Positions 6,970 to 14,682 of a stretch of 38,249 bases of DNA are shown piece after piece (the stretch's first letter is position 1; every line of letters begins with the position of its first letter). Source of the DNA: a virus; the IMG/VR virus record IMGVR_UViG_3300023178_000117, positions 1 to 38,249 of that record, one strand, 5' to 3'. The position numbers were made by a program, and so were the translations under genes. The notes under the pieces were generated by a model. That model made no database searches and was not told where the DNA came from. It saw only the letters and a program-made list of their open reading frames with translations.

Positions 6970-8199
6970 ATGGAAAATTTTAGAACACATATAACAGAAC
7001 AAAAAAATACTCATATGACTCACATCGAAGATAAGGTTATCTACGGTGGTGTCAAGGGCACACGTCAAGCCATACTCGCTTTGCGAGAGCTTCGTGATAT
7101 GTTAAGAGGAGTACATGATGGTAATGTCTCTGTTAAGTGGGATGGTGCCCCTGCTATTTTTGCTGGCACTGATCCTCGCGATGGTAAATTCTTTGTCGCC
7201 AAAAAAGGAATCTTTAATAAGAATCCTAAAGTCTATAAGTCTAGTGCTGACGTGGACGCTGATACTTCTGGTGATCTGGCTGCTAAGCTTAAACTCGCAC
7301 TAAAGCATTTGCCTGCTTTGGGTATTAAAGGTGTGGTACAAGGTGACTTTTTATTTGGTCCAGGTGATATAAAGACTAAGAAAATAAAGGGATCGTCGTA
7401 TGTTACATTTCATCCTAACACTATCGTCTATGCGTTGCCTAGCGAGTCGGCTGGAGCTAAGGCTGTTAAGTCAGCAAAAATTGGAATCGTCTGGCATACA
7501 ACCTACACTGGTAATTCCTTCGAGTCAATGCGAGCTTCTTACGGAGTTGACGTCTCCAAGTTTAACACAACCAGAGCTGTGTGGTCGCAAGATGCAATGC
7601 TCCGGGATCTAAGCAAAGTTACTATGAGTAAAAAGGACACAGAGTATGTTAATGAACTTCTTTCAGAAGCTGGGTTTCTCTTCAACAAAATCGCTGGATC
7701 GACTCTTAGGCAGCTCGAGAATGAGGAAGAGCTACCGCGCCTCATTGAGCAATTCTATAATAAACATGTCAGAAAAGGAACGCTTATCGGAGATTCAGAA
7801 CGACATGTATCCAAGCTCATTCGTTGGATTAGATTACGTTACGCAAAAGAGATTGCCAAGCGCAAAACAGAAAAAGGAAAATCTGGACAAAGAACTAAAC
7901 TAGATAATATATTATCTTTCTTTTCAGAAGAAAATAAAAAATCTTTGAAATATATGTTTGACCTTCAAAAAACTATTGTGCTTGCAAAACTTAAACTTAT
8001 AAATACACTTAATAAACTAGGTAATGTAGATACATTTGTGAAAACAAGCCGAGGTTACAAAGTAACCGGAGCAGAAGGTTATGTAGCAATTGATAAACTT
8101 GGTGGTGAAGCGGTGAAGATTGTTGATCGTATGGAGTTTTCATACAACAACTTTTCACCAGATATATTAAAAGGATGGGATAAGCCAACGAGGAATTAA
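6970..8199 (+). CDS. DUF6267-type, ligase-like nucleotidyltransferase protein
   Basis: The 409-residue protein contains VKWDGAPAIFAG with Lys56-Trp-Asp-Gly59. This is the KxDG motif of the covalent nucleotidyltransferase superfamily (DNA/RNA ligases, capping enzymes), where the Lys takes the AMP or GMP. A later GVVQGDFLFGPGD (about residues 119-131) and GIVWHTTYTGNSFE could supply further active-site motifs. I assign DUF6267 from memory. The N-terminus MENFRTHITE resembles a capsid-targeting peptide ending in ITE. The start at 6970 has no ribosome-binding site, and Met16 (7015) is an alternative. No ligase activity is shown for the family as far as I know. Confidence 0.7.
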   Translation: MENFRTHITEQKNTHMTHIEDKVIYGGVKGTRQAILALRELRDMLRGVHDGNVSVKWDGAPAIFAGTDPRDGKFFVAKKGIFNKNPKVYKSSADVDADTSGDLAAKLKLALKHLPALGIKGVVQGDFLFGPGDIKTKKIKGSSYVTFHPNTIVYALPSESAGAKAVKSAKIGIVWHTTYTGNSFESMRASYGVDVSKFNTTRAVWSQDAMLRDLSKVTMSKKDTEYVNELLSEAGFLFNKIAGSTLRQLENEEELPRLIEQFYNKHVRKGTLIGDSERHVSKLIRWIRLRYAKEIAKRKTEKGKSGQRTKLDNILSFFSEENKKSLKYMFDLQKTIVLAKLKLINTLNKLGNVDTFVKTSRGYKVTGAEGYVAIDKLGGEAVKIVDRMEFSYNNFSPDILKGWDKPTRN

Positions 8200-8652
8200 A
8201 TGGCCAAAGCAGATTTTAAAACGTTTCTGAACGTAGACTATACACAAACGGGTGATCCACAACTAGCGTATAATGCTAAGAAAAGAAAAATGGACACACC
8301 TACTGGCAATACAGGTGAATCTGTAGAACCTGCAGACGAAGCTCTTTCTATGACTCAACGCAGAGCGCGTTCACGTCAGATGAAAAAGTATCAGGCTCGT
8401 CTAAAGGTTGGTCGTAAAAAAGCCTCTATGAAAGTTGCTGATGCAAAAAGATTAGCCAAGAGAGCACAGCGTACAGCACGTCTTGCATTGGCCAAAAAGA
8501 TTACCAAAGGTATTCCTAAATCTGAACTTACTCCCGCCCGCAAACAAGAGATTGAGAAGAAGCTTGATAAGATGAAGCCTCGTATTAATCGATTGGCCAA
8601 GAAGATGCTACCAAAGATTAGACAAGCAGAATTAGGCAAACGGCGCGGATAA
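8200..8652 (+). CDS. Basic late-block protein, 150 aa
   Basis: The ATG directly follows the upstream TAA. The protein is very rich in Lys and Arg, with long helices (MTQRRARSRQMKKYQARLK, KRLAKRAQRTARLALAKKI, KMKPRINRLAKKMLP). It begins MAKADFKTFLNVDY. The composition suggests nucleic-acid binding or an internal head protein. It sits between two nucleotidyltransferase-like genes. I know similar unnamed proteins from T4-like cyanophages but no function. Confidence 0.6.
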   Translation: MAKADFKTFLNVDYTQTGDPQLAYNAKKRKMDTPTGNTGESVEPADEALSMTQRRARSRQMKKYQARLKVGRKKASMKVADAKRLAKRAQRTARLALAKKITKGIPKSELTPARKQEIEKKLDKMKPRINRLAKKMLPKIRQAELGKRRG

Positions 8653-8655
8653 AAT

Positions 8656-10020
8656 ATGATTAGCAGATTTAGTCAGTTTCTCGTTGAGGAGGAAAAAACC
8701 GTTTTCTTCGGCTTCGGTCGAATGAACCCTCCTACTATTGGTCATGGAAAGTTACTAGACGTATTATCTCAAAAGTCTGGGCGTAATCCATATAGAATGT
8801 TCTTATCACAATCACAAGATAAGAATAAAAACCCTCTTGTATATAAAGAAAAAGTTAAATATGCTAGGAAAATGTTTCCTAAGCATGCTCGTTCTATTAT
8901 GCTTAATAATAAAGTAAGAACTGCTTTAGATGCTTTAGTAATTTTATATAATGAAGGTTTTGTAAACGTTGTGATGGTTGTTGGATCTGATCGTATTAAT
9001 GAGTTTAATGTATTGTTAAACAAATATAACGGCAAAGATTCACGTCATGGTTTTTACAATTTTAAATCAATCAAAATAATTTCTGCTGGTGAAAGAGATC
9101 CCGATTCAGAAGGTGCAGAGGGCGCATCTGCTACTAAACAAAGACAATATGCTAAGGATAATAACTTTACATCCTTTGCACAAGGTCTACCAGCCGCTAT
9201 GACTAATCCTGATGCTAAGAAATTATTTAATGCTGTGCGTAAGGGAATGGGTCTTAAAGAAGCAAAAGAATTTAAAAATCACATTCAACTAGAACCTGTT
9301 TCAGACATCCGTGAATCATATCTTAGAGATAATATCTTTAAGGAAGGTGAACAAGTTGTAATGACTAAACATGGTATTGTTGGTAATATCAAATACCTTG
9401 GCACAAACTATCTAATTGTTGAATCTAAAGGCGAGACATGGAGATGCTGGCTGGATGATGTATCTAAGGTAGATCCTAATGATATTCCTCCAGGACATAT
9501 AGAAGCCGATTATGGTGCTGATCCTGAACAAGGACCATATAGAAATTTATCGGAAGCAAATCAGTCTGTTAAACCTCACCCTGAGGTTGTTAAAGCTTAT
9601 AAAAAGACTTTAGATGCAGAAGATCAAGCTGGCGATTATAACTATAGAAGCAATAAAGCTAGAGTTACTAGAGCAGCAAATCATTTAAGTAAAAAAATTA
9701 AACAGCATCATCCTGATCTTGACATGAAAGATAAGATTGCTCTTCGTACACACCTGCAAAATATGAAGGAAGCAAATCAACCTGAATGGGGCACACCTGA
9801 GTCTACTGCCAAAGCAAAGAAAATTACTCCTGGGGAAGATACTGTTAAAAAATTTAAACAGCATTCAGAAGAAAAAGATACACATGTAACTAAAGACGGC
9901 AAGGTTGCTAAAAAAGGTCTTTGGTATTATATTAATAAAAGAAAGAAAAAAGGTCTACCTGCAAAGAAACCAGGTCAGAGGGGATATCCAAAGACCTTAG
10001 ACATTGAGGGCAAAAAATGA
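8656..10020 (+). CDS. Cytidylyltransferase/NMNAT-like protein with basic C-terminal extension
   Basis: The protein has 454 residues. After MISRFSQFLVEEE (capsid-targeting-like, LVE), VFFGFGRMNPPTIGH carries the TxGH version of the nucleotidylyltransferase HxGH motif (Thr27-His30). VMVVGSDR (about 107-114) and SATKQRQYA (about 159-167, matching the family's ISSTxxR motif) complete a Rossmann-like adenylyl/cytidylyltransferase domain in the first 190 residues. A KOW/SH3-like stretch (GEQVVMTKHGIVGNIKYLG) follows, then Lys-rich repeats to the end. The substrate is unknown. It overlaps the next gene (ATGA). Confidence 0.75.
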   Translation: MISRFSQFLVEEEKTVFFGFGRMNPPTIGHGKLLDVLSQKSGRNPYRMFLSQSQDKNKNPLVYKEKVKYARKMFPKHARSIMLNNKVRTALDALVILYNEGFVNVVMVVGSDRINEFNVLLNKYNGKDSRHGFYNFKSIKIISAGERDPDSEGAEGASATKQRQYAKDNNFTSFAQGLPAAMTNPDAKKLFNAVRKGMGLKEAKEFKNHIQLEPVSDIRESYLRDNIFKEGEQVVMTKHGIVGNIKYLGTNYLIVESKGETWRCWLDDVSKVDPNDIPPGHIEADYGADPEQGPYRNLSEANQSVKPHPEVVKAYKKTLDAEDQAGDYNYRSNKARVTRAANHLSKKIKQHHPDLDMKDKIALRTHLQNMKEANQPEWGTPESTAKAKKITPGEDTVKKFKQHSEEKDTHVTKDGKVAKKGLWYYINKRKKKGLPAKKPGQRGYPKTLDIEGKK

Positions 10021-10853
10021 AACAATTTAAACAACTCTTAGAAGAAGTATCTGACGTTAGATTAAAAACAAATCAAACATTGTCACGGATTGCCAGTTCT
10101 CCCGGGCATCCAATGGCAACCGCTGCTAAGGCTGAATTGGCTAGACGTAAAGAACAACAAGAAGCAAAAGAAGTTGATGAAATAAGCTTGGATGCCCTTA
10201 CCAAGAAAATTTCTAATTCTGGTCTAGACAATATTAAAAAAGCTATGAAGGCCGGCGATATTAAAAAGGATCTTGAAAAGCTAAAGTCTAAAATAGATCC
10301 TACTAAACCCGTTACTAATGAAAAGACTCTTACACCTGCTGAGAAGAAAAAGCGTGAAGAGATTGCTAAGGCTATCGAAAAAGATAATCCTGATATGCCA
10401 ATGGATAAGAAAATGGCAATTGCGACAGCACAAGCTAAGAAGGTGGCTGAAGCTCCCGATGAAGGTGCCATGAAACGTATAGCAACTACGCAATCAAATA
10501 AAGCAGATCGTATGGCGTCTACTGACAAGAAAGGTCTTGAGACATTTAAGAAAAAGGTTGCTGCGACTGAAGATGTAAATGAAATGGGTCCACGACATAC
10601 ATCTTCTCCAATGAAAGACAGATTTGGTGGGGCAGTAGATTCTAAGAAGTTTGGTACATATAAAGCTCATATGAAAAAACATAATTTAGATGAACCAACT
10701 GTACGCATGATTCATAAGAATCCCGATGCCGGGGAATCAAAGCGTATGATGAAAAATCCAAAGTATGCTCAGGCTGTTTCTCTGTATAAAAATGCTCAAA
10801 GAAAAGAATCAACAGACCTTACTAAGATTCGTACTATGTTAGATAAGGAATAG
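10017..10853 (+). CDS. Lysine-rich protein with targeting-like N-terminus and VDEIS motif
   Basis: The protein has 278 residues, starting MKQFKQLLEEVSD, another short amphipathic capsid-targeting-like peptide. Near residue 53 is EVDEISLDALTKKI, a VDEIS-xx-L motif also found in the gene at 12001. The rest is Lys/Ala/Glu-rich helix with two short domains (GAMKRIATTQSNKADRM and NLDEPTVRMIHKNPDAGE). It may be an internal head or core protein; I see no enzyme motif. Confidence 0.6.
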   Translation: MKQFKQLLEEVSDVRLKTNQTLSRIASSPGHPMATAAKAELARRKEQQEAKEVDEISLDALTKKISNSGLDNIKKAMKAGDIKKDLEKLKSKIDPTKPVTNEKTLTPAEKKKREEIAKAIEKDNPDMPMDKKMAIATAQAKKVAEAPDEGAMKRIATTQSNKADRMASTDKKGLETFKKKVAATEDVNEMGPRHTSSPMKDRFGGAVDSKKFGTYKAHMKKHNLDEPTVRMIHKNPDAGESKRMMKNPKYAQAVSLYKNAQRKESTDLTKIRTMLDKE

Positions 10854-10858
10854 AAGAT

Positions 10859-11449
10859 ATGAAAAGTTTAGTTACCTATTCAGTTGAAATGGATGAACAA
10901 GAGGTCAAAGAAGCCGTAGACTTTATGGCCGAAAAAGATATTGTGTTTACAGAGAATGTTTTTAGACCTGGTTCAGAAAAGTATTTTCTTTTCTTTAATG
11001 AAGCAAGGCGCCTAATGGATATGGATATGCTTCAGGTAGAAGGTGTTAATAAAGAGATTCTGGAAACAGACATTGGTAAATTTGATATGTATGAAAATGT
11101 GAGAGTGCCACTTGATTGTCCAATGCCCTATCTAGGTGAAGAGAATCTTGGTGAAGAAGAGAAAAAAGAAATTGGGAAACCTAAAAGAGGTGGTTCCAAA
11201 AAGTTTTATGTTTATGTTAAAAAAGGAGATTCTGTGAAGAAGATTTCCTTTGGTGATAAAGGTGGAGCGTCAGACGGCTCTACTCTTAAAACAAAAATTA
11301 ATGATCCAGAAGCTCGTAAATCATTTGCTGCCAGACATCAATGTTCAACACAAACGGATAGAACATCTGCTGCCTACTGGTCTTGCAGACTGCCAAGATA
11401 TGCTAAGTCTTTGGGCATGCAGGTCAACAATCCAGGAGCGTTCTGGTGA
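10859..11449 (+). CDS. DUF5872-type protein, 196 aa
   Basis: There are two parts. The N-terminal half, about 100 residues, is alpha/beta of unknown type. The C-terminal half, from KKFYVYVKKGDSVKKISFGD through ARKSFAARHQCSTQTDRT to AAYWSCRLPRYAKSLGM, matches the DUF5872 signature in phage proteins, with Cys and Arg positions that could bind metal or nucleic acid. It ends by overlapping the next start (GTGA). The family is common in phage structural blocks, but no activity is known to me. Confidence 0.72.
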   Translation: MKSLVTYSVEMDEQEVKEAVDFMAEKDIVFTENVFRPGSEKYFLFFNEARRLMDMDMLQVEGVNKEILETDIGKFDMYENVRVPLDCPMPYLGEENLGEEEKKEIGKPKRGGSKKFYVYVKKGDSVKKISFGDKGGASDGSTLKTKINDPEARKSFAARHQCSTQTDRTSAAYWSCRLPRYAKSLGMQVNNPGAFW

Positions 11450-11715
11450 CAATTGGTAAACCATATGTTGATATGGTATTAGGAAATAAAAAGATAAGAA
11501 CCTTTGATATGAATGCCGATCAAGATGAATATGAATGGCACCGCGATAAAATAGATAGGAATATTAAAGTATTAGAGGGTGACAATTGGCTACTACAGTT
11601 TGATAATAAAATGCCAATGCCTCTAAAGGTTGATGATGAAGTGTTTATACCTCATGGAGTATTTCATAGAGTATATAAAGGCACCACACCCTTAAAAATA
11701 GAGATAAGAGAATAA
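11446..11715 (+). CDS. Small cupin-like protein (GTG start)
   Basis: The start is GTG at 11446, overlapping the upstream TGA. The 89-residue protein shows a beta-rich pattern: DEYEWHRDKIDRNIKVLEGDNWLLQFD, then LKVDDEVFIPHGVFHRVYKGTTPLKIEI. The IPHGVFHRV turn resembles the second cupin motif. This suggests a single-domain cupin fold; a complete metal site is not obvious. It lies in the late block next to DUF5872. Confidence 0.65.
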   Translation: MTIGKPYVDMVLGNKKIRTFDMNADQDEYEWHRDKIDRNIKVLEGDNWLLQFDNKMPMPLKVDDEVFIPHGVFHRVYKGTTPLKIEIRE

Positions 11716-11716
11716 A

Positions 11717-11989
11717 ATGGATACTGATACACGTTTAGATAGAATAGAAGAAAAGCTGGATAAGCTTAGTGATGTAATAGTATCTATTGCTCGCTTTGAA
11801 GAGAAGATGGATGCTTATAATGAGTATCGTGAAAGATCATGGGATCGTATGAACAAGTTTTCTGAAAAACTTGATGATATTGAACATAAGGTAGATGATA
11901 ATTGCCGAACAGTTCATACCATAAATAAATTATTCTGGATAGCTTTAGTTGCTATAGCAGGATCAATCGCAGCTCAACTTTGGATGTAA
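11717..11989 (+). CDS. Coiled-coil protein with C-terminal transmembrane anchor, 90 aa
   Basis: MDTDTRLDRIEEKLDKLSD opens a heptad-patterned helix that runs to about residue 68. A hydrophobic segment IALVAIAGSIAAQL (about 73-88) is then followed directly by the stop. This layout (N-out coiled coil, C-tail anchor) recurs in T4-like phages as an unnamed membrane protein. A role near the envelope is inferred only. Confidence 0.65.
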   Translation: MDTDTRLDRIEEKLDKLSDVIVSIARFEEKMDAYNEYRERSWDRMNKFSEKLDDIEHKVDDNCRTVHTINKLFWIALVAIAGSIAAQLWM

Positions 11990-12000
11990 GGAGAACAATC

Positions 12001-13110
12001 ATGAGCGAATGGATCAAAAGGTTGGCTGAGAGATTTGCTGAAGTCAACGAATCAAAATTTTTAATTCCGGAAGAAATTCCAACACAAGAACGTACTGCGT
12101 TTATGGGAGCAGCAGCTGCCGCTCATAAAGCAGGTAAGACATCTTTTGAGTTTGGTGGTAAGACTCATAAGGTTACAATGAAAAAAGATACAGCCAATGC
12201 AATTGCTGATGAAAAAGAACCTACTAAAGAAGCAGTAGACCTTGATAAGGATAATGCTGATAAGGCCATTCGTCACGATTGTGCTACACATGTTAAAAGT
12301 GAATCATGGGGCTATGGTGAATGCATTAGTGGTCAACACACTATTGTAGAAACTACTGAAGGTGAAGGTTATGTTACACATTATGACGTAATGTTTGAAC
12401 ATGGCATCGAACGTAATGTACCAGTAGAAGATTTAGAAATTCTACAAGAGATGTCACATTCACATTCTAAAAAGAAAAAAGAGAACGTAGAAGTTGAAAT
12501 GAATCCTAAAAAAGAAAAGAAAAAGGATGATAAAGCATCTACTGAAACCGATATGGCAGCCGAAGCAAAGGTTGATGAAATCTCGGTAGGTAGGCTGCAG
12601 AGATGGGCTAAAGATGCTAAAAAAGACATCGAACAAAAACGTAACAAAGTAAAAGCGGCTTTAGATCAACCAGCAAGTGTAAAGCACGCAAAAGCAGGTC
12701 TTGATGCAATGAAAGGTTTGGCCAAGAGATCTAGAGGATCAGACATGTACGTTGATAAGATGACAGGTCGTTCTAAGGTAAAGCCAACTGCAGAAGAAGC
12801 TGAGGTATGGCCAATCTACAAACGTATCCAGGAAAAGGCAGATGCTGATCGTGCAAAGCATTATAAAGGTGCTGCTAAGCCCGAGGATTGGGATGAAAAG
12901 GAAAAGAATAATAAGGGCGCCATGGATATGAGAAAAGACATGAAAGCCGATGCTCCTGATGAATCCCCATACAAAGAAAAAGATGGTCATGATGATGCGT
13001 CTAAAGCAGGCCGTGTAGGACCTAATGCAAAGACAAGATCAGGTGATAATAAACAAGGTGACAAAAAAGTTATTAATCCTGTAGCAGGTGTCGTAACCAA
13101 AGAAAAATAG
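12001..13110 (+). CDS. Lysine-rich late-block protein with VDEIS motif, 369 aa
   Basis: The ATG at 12001 has TAAGGAG seven bases upstream; an upstream TTG is less likely. The N-terminus MSEWIKRLAERFAEVNE is amphipathic and has LAE and FAE, again like a capsid-targeting peptide. Residues about 90-150 form a compact domain ending YDVMFEHGIERNVPVEDLEIL. A highly charged Lys/Glu linker follows, then KVDEISVGRLQRWAKDAKKD, the motif shared with the gene at 10017. The C-terminus is low-complexity. A packaged or core protein is possible. Confidence 0.6.
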   Translation: MSEWIKRLAERFAEVNESKFLIPEEIPTQERTAFMGAAAAAHKAGKTSFEFGGKTHKVTMKKDTANAIADEKEPTKEAVDLDKDNADKAIRHDCATHVKSESWGYGECISGQHTIVETTEGEGYVTHYDVMFEHGIERNVPVEDLEILQEMSHSHSKKKKENVEVEMNPKKEKKKDDKASTETDMAAEAKVDEISVGRLQRWAKDAKKDIEQKRNKVKAALDQPASVKHAKAGLDAMKGLAKRSRGSDMYVDKMTGRSKVKPTAEEAEVWPIYKRIQEKADADRAKHYKGAAKPEDWDEKEKNNKGAMDMRKDMKADAPDESPYKEKDGHDDASKAGRVGPNAKTRSGDNKQGDKKVINPVAGVVTKEK

Positions 13111-13119
13111 GAGAAGATT

Positions 13120-13512
13120 ATGGCTATAAAACCACCCGGATGGTGTACAAACGCAGTACCAGGTAAAAATGGATGGACTGATCCAGTATCAGGTGAAGTG
13201 TATGTATCTGCAAGATTTACACAGGCAGAAATTGATGAGTATAATGGTGTTCAGATTGATCAAGCTATTCATGATGATATTCAGAATGGAAAGATTGAAG
13301 CTGCCATGGCAAATTCTGATTATGCCGAACCCATTTTTGTAGACGAAGATGATGTAATTCAAGATCTTAACGAAGATGGTGTTATTGATGATTTAGAATC
13401 AATGACCAAAAAAGAACTAGAAGATCTTGGTAGAGAGCATGGTGTTGAACTTGATCGTCGTAAGAACAAAAAGAGTTTAATTTCTACTATGAGAAATCTT
13501 TTGTCTAAATAA
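13120..13512 (+). CDS. Late-block protein with SAP-like C-terminal helix pair, 130 aa
   Basis: It starts with MAIKPPGWCTNAVPGKNGWTDPVSGE, a compact aromatic N-terminal segment. The centre is acidic. The last 40 residues (MTKKELEDLGREHGVELDRRKNKKSLISTMRNLL) have the helix-turn-helix spacing of SAP or Rho-N-like domains, which are usually nucleic-acid or protein binding. A GGAGAA site is upstream. The stop codon lies in a perfect hairpin. Confidence 0.6.
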   Translation: MAIKPPGWCTNAVPGKNGWTDPVSGEVYVSARFTQAEIDEYNGVQIDQAIHDDIQNGKIEAAMANSDYAEPIFVDEDDVIQDLNEDGVIDDLESMTKKELEDLGREHGVELDRRKNKKSLISTMRNLLSK

Positions 13513-13528
13513 AGTAAACACTTTATTT
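13507..13528 (+). other. Perfect 9-bp hairpin containing a stop codon
   Basis: AAATAAAGT (13507-13515) pairs with ACTTTATTT (13520-13528) around an AAAC tetraloop. The TAA stop of the 130-aa gene is in the left arm and the next ATG is ten bases beyond. There is no T-tract, so it is more likely an mRNA-processing or stability hairpin than a terminator. Confidence 0.5.
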
Positions 13529-13537
13529 GGATGTGAC

Positions 13538-13906
13538 ATGAAACTCTTTGAAACTTTAGACGATAAAAATATTTTGATCTTCGCTGCTAAGCATTATTAC
13601 AAACCAAATGTAATTGATGCAGAAGAATTTTATGATGACCTTAAACGGTTTATGTATATTAAAAGATTATTTAATAGGTATTCTAAATCGGGAGAGATAT
13701 CCGAAAGACTTATTTTAAATCATCTTATTGTGATATTTAATGTATTTGGTATTCAACCTAGCCTACAAATGTTGGAGTACCACATTGAACAAAAATATTG
13801 GACATCACTTAAACCGTTTTTGGTCTTTTTAAAATATATTAAAAATGATGAGTATACAAACATACCATTGGATCAACACGTGGTAGATAGATTAAGGAAA
13901 ATCTAA
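13538..13906 (+). CDS. DUF7207-type phage protein, 122 aa
   Basis: It starts MKLFETLDDKNILIFAAKHYYKP and continues with EEFYDDLKRFMYIKRLFNRY, a pattern I associate with the DUF7207 family of T4-like phages. It is helical with no catalytic motif. No good ribosome-binding site is visible (GGATGTGAC only). It is followed four bases later by another conserved late gene. The function is unknown. Confidence 0.68.
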   Translation: MKLFETLDDKNILIFAAKHYYKPNVIDAEEFYDDLKRFMYIKRLFNRYSKSGEISERLILNHLIVIFNVFGIQPSLQMLEYHIEQKYWTSLKPFLVFLKYIKNDEYTNIPLDQHVVDRLRKI

Positions 13907-13909
13907 ACT

Positions 13910-14509
13910 ATGGGCATTATTAAAAGAGCCGGTGATTTAGTATATACATTTAGATTTTTGCGTCTTCTTACTACTAGGTTTGAAGATACCAAAGCTTATG
14001 AATTGGGTATTATTGATGCTGATGGAAAAAGACTAAAGTCATATAATATGGATAGTATGCAATCTCGTGATGATTATAAAAACTACTATACACCTTTTCA
14101 TAGACTTGTTTTCAATATTAAAAAGATTATGGCAAAGGCACCTGGTGGTGGAAGTAGAATTGCAAGTTATGCTGCAGCTCTATATCTACTTAAAGAAAAG
14201 TTTTCTATTTCGGATAAAGCAATTAAAGATGCGTTACAAGAACACGATATTGATCCATTAGACTTTATGGCTGAATCAACACAATGGTTTGTATTAGAAG
14301 ATAAAAGATTATCACCAGGTGTTTATAAAATTGGATCTGATAAACTTATTAATAATACACTTGAGGAAATGGCTCACCAAAAAGATAATATAAGAGTTAA
14401 TGATAACTGTTATCCTGTAGGTGAAATATTTGGTTTAGATATTTACGAGGTGACACATATCAAAACAAAGCAACCTGTATACGTTACAGTGGGAGAACTA
14501 GCAAGATGA
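13910..14509 (+). CDS. Conserved T4-like late-block protein, 199 aa
   Basis: The protein opens MGIIKRAGDLVYTFRFLRLLTTRFEDTKAYELGIIDADGKRLK and continues with TPFHRLVFNIKKIMAKAPGGGSRIASYAAALYLLKE. I recall this type from many T4-like marine phages in the same neighbourhood. The C-terminal third (YPVGEIFGLDIYEVTHIKTKQPVYVTVGEL) is beta-rich. It ends ATGA into a small gene. No function is assigned. Confidence 0.68.
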   Translation: MGIIKRAGDLVYTFRFLRLLTTRFEDTKAYELGIIDADGKRLKSYNMDSMQSRDDYKNYYTPFHRLVFNIKKIMAKAPGGGSRIASYAAALYLLKEKFSISDKAIKDALQEHDIDPLDFMAESTQWFVLEDKRLSPGVYKIGSDKLINNTLEEMAHQKDNIRVNDNCYPVGEIFGLDIYEVTHIKTKQPVYVTVGELAR

Positions 14510-14682
14510 AAAAAGAAACAAAAGAAGATGCTATGACAACCGCAGATGCAGGTATTCCTGCTGATACTAAAGATATGGGTCCTAGATTAAAAATGGTGAA
14601 TATGACTGACCGCAGACGAAGAAAGGATAAACTTCCTGTTCTGTTAAAACGGTTCCGGAAGTATATAGAAGATAATGGCTAA
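14506..14682 (+). CDS. Small basic protein, 58 aa
   Basis: It starts in the ATGA overlap with the upstream gene. It encodes 58 residues: a polar N-terminus with a TTADAGIP motif, then a basic DRRRRKDKLPVLLKRFRKYIED tail. Its end overlaps the i-spanin start by eight bases. The organisation suggests a real coupled gene. The function is unknown. Confidence 0.6.
   Translation: MKKETKEDAMTTADAGIPADTKDMGPRLKMVNMTDRRRRKDKLPVLLKRFRKYIEDNG

Noticed and set aside
7998-8005. TATAAATA inside the KWDG-protein gene
   Set aside because: It lies deep within a coding region with no gene start downstream, and AT-rich DNA makes chance matches likely.
10073-10528. 151-aa open frame on the - strand
   Set aside because: It is the shadow of the lysine-rich + strand gene. 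It has no ribosome-binding site and its composition is that of an antisense frame.
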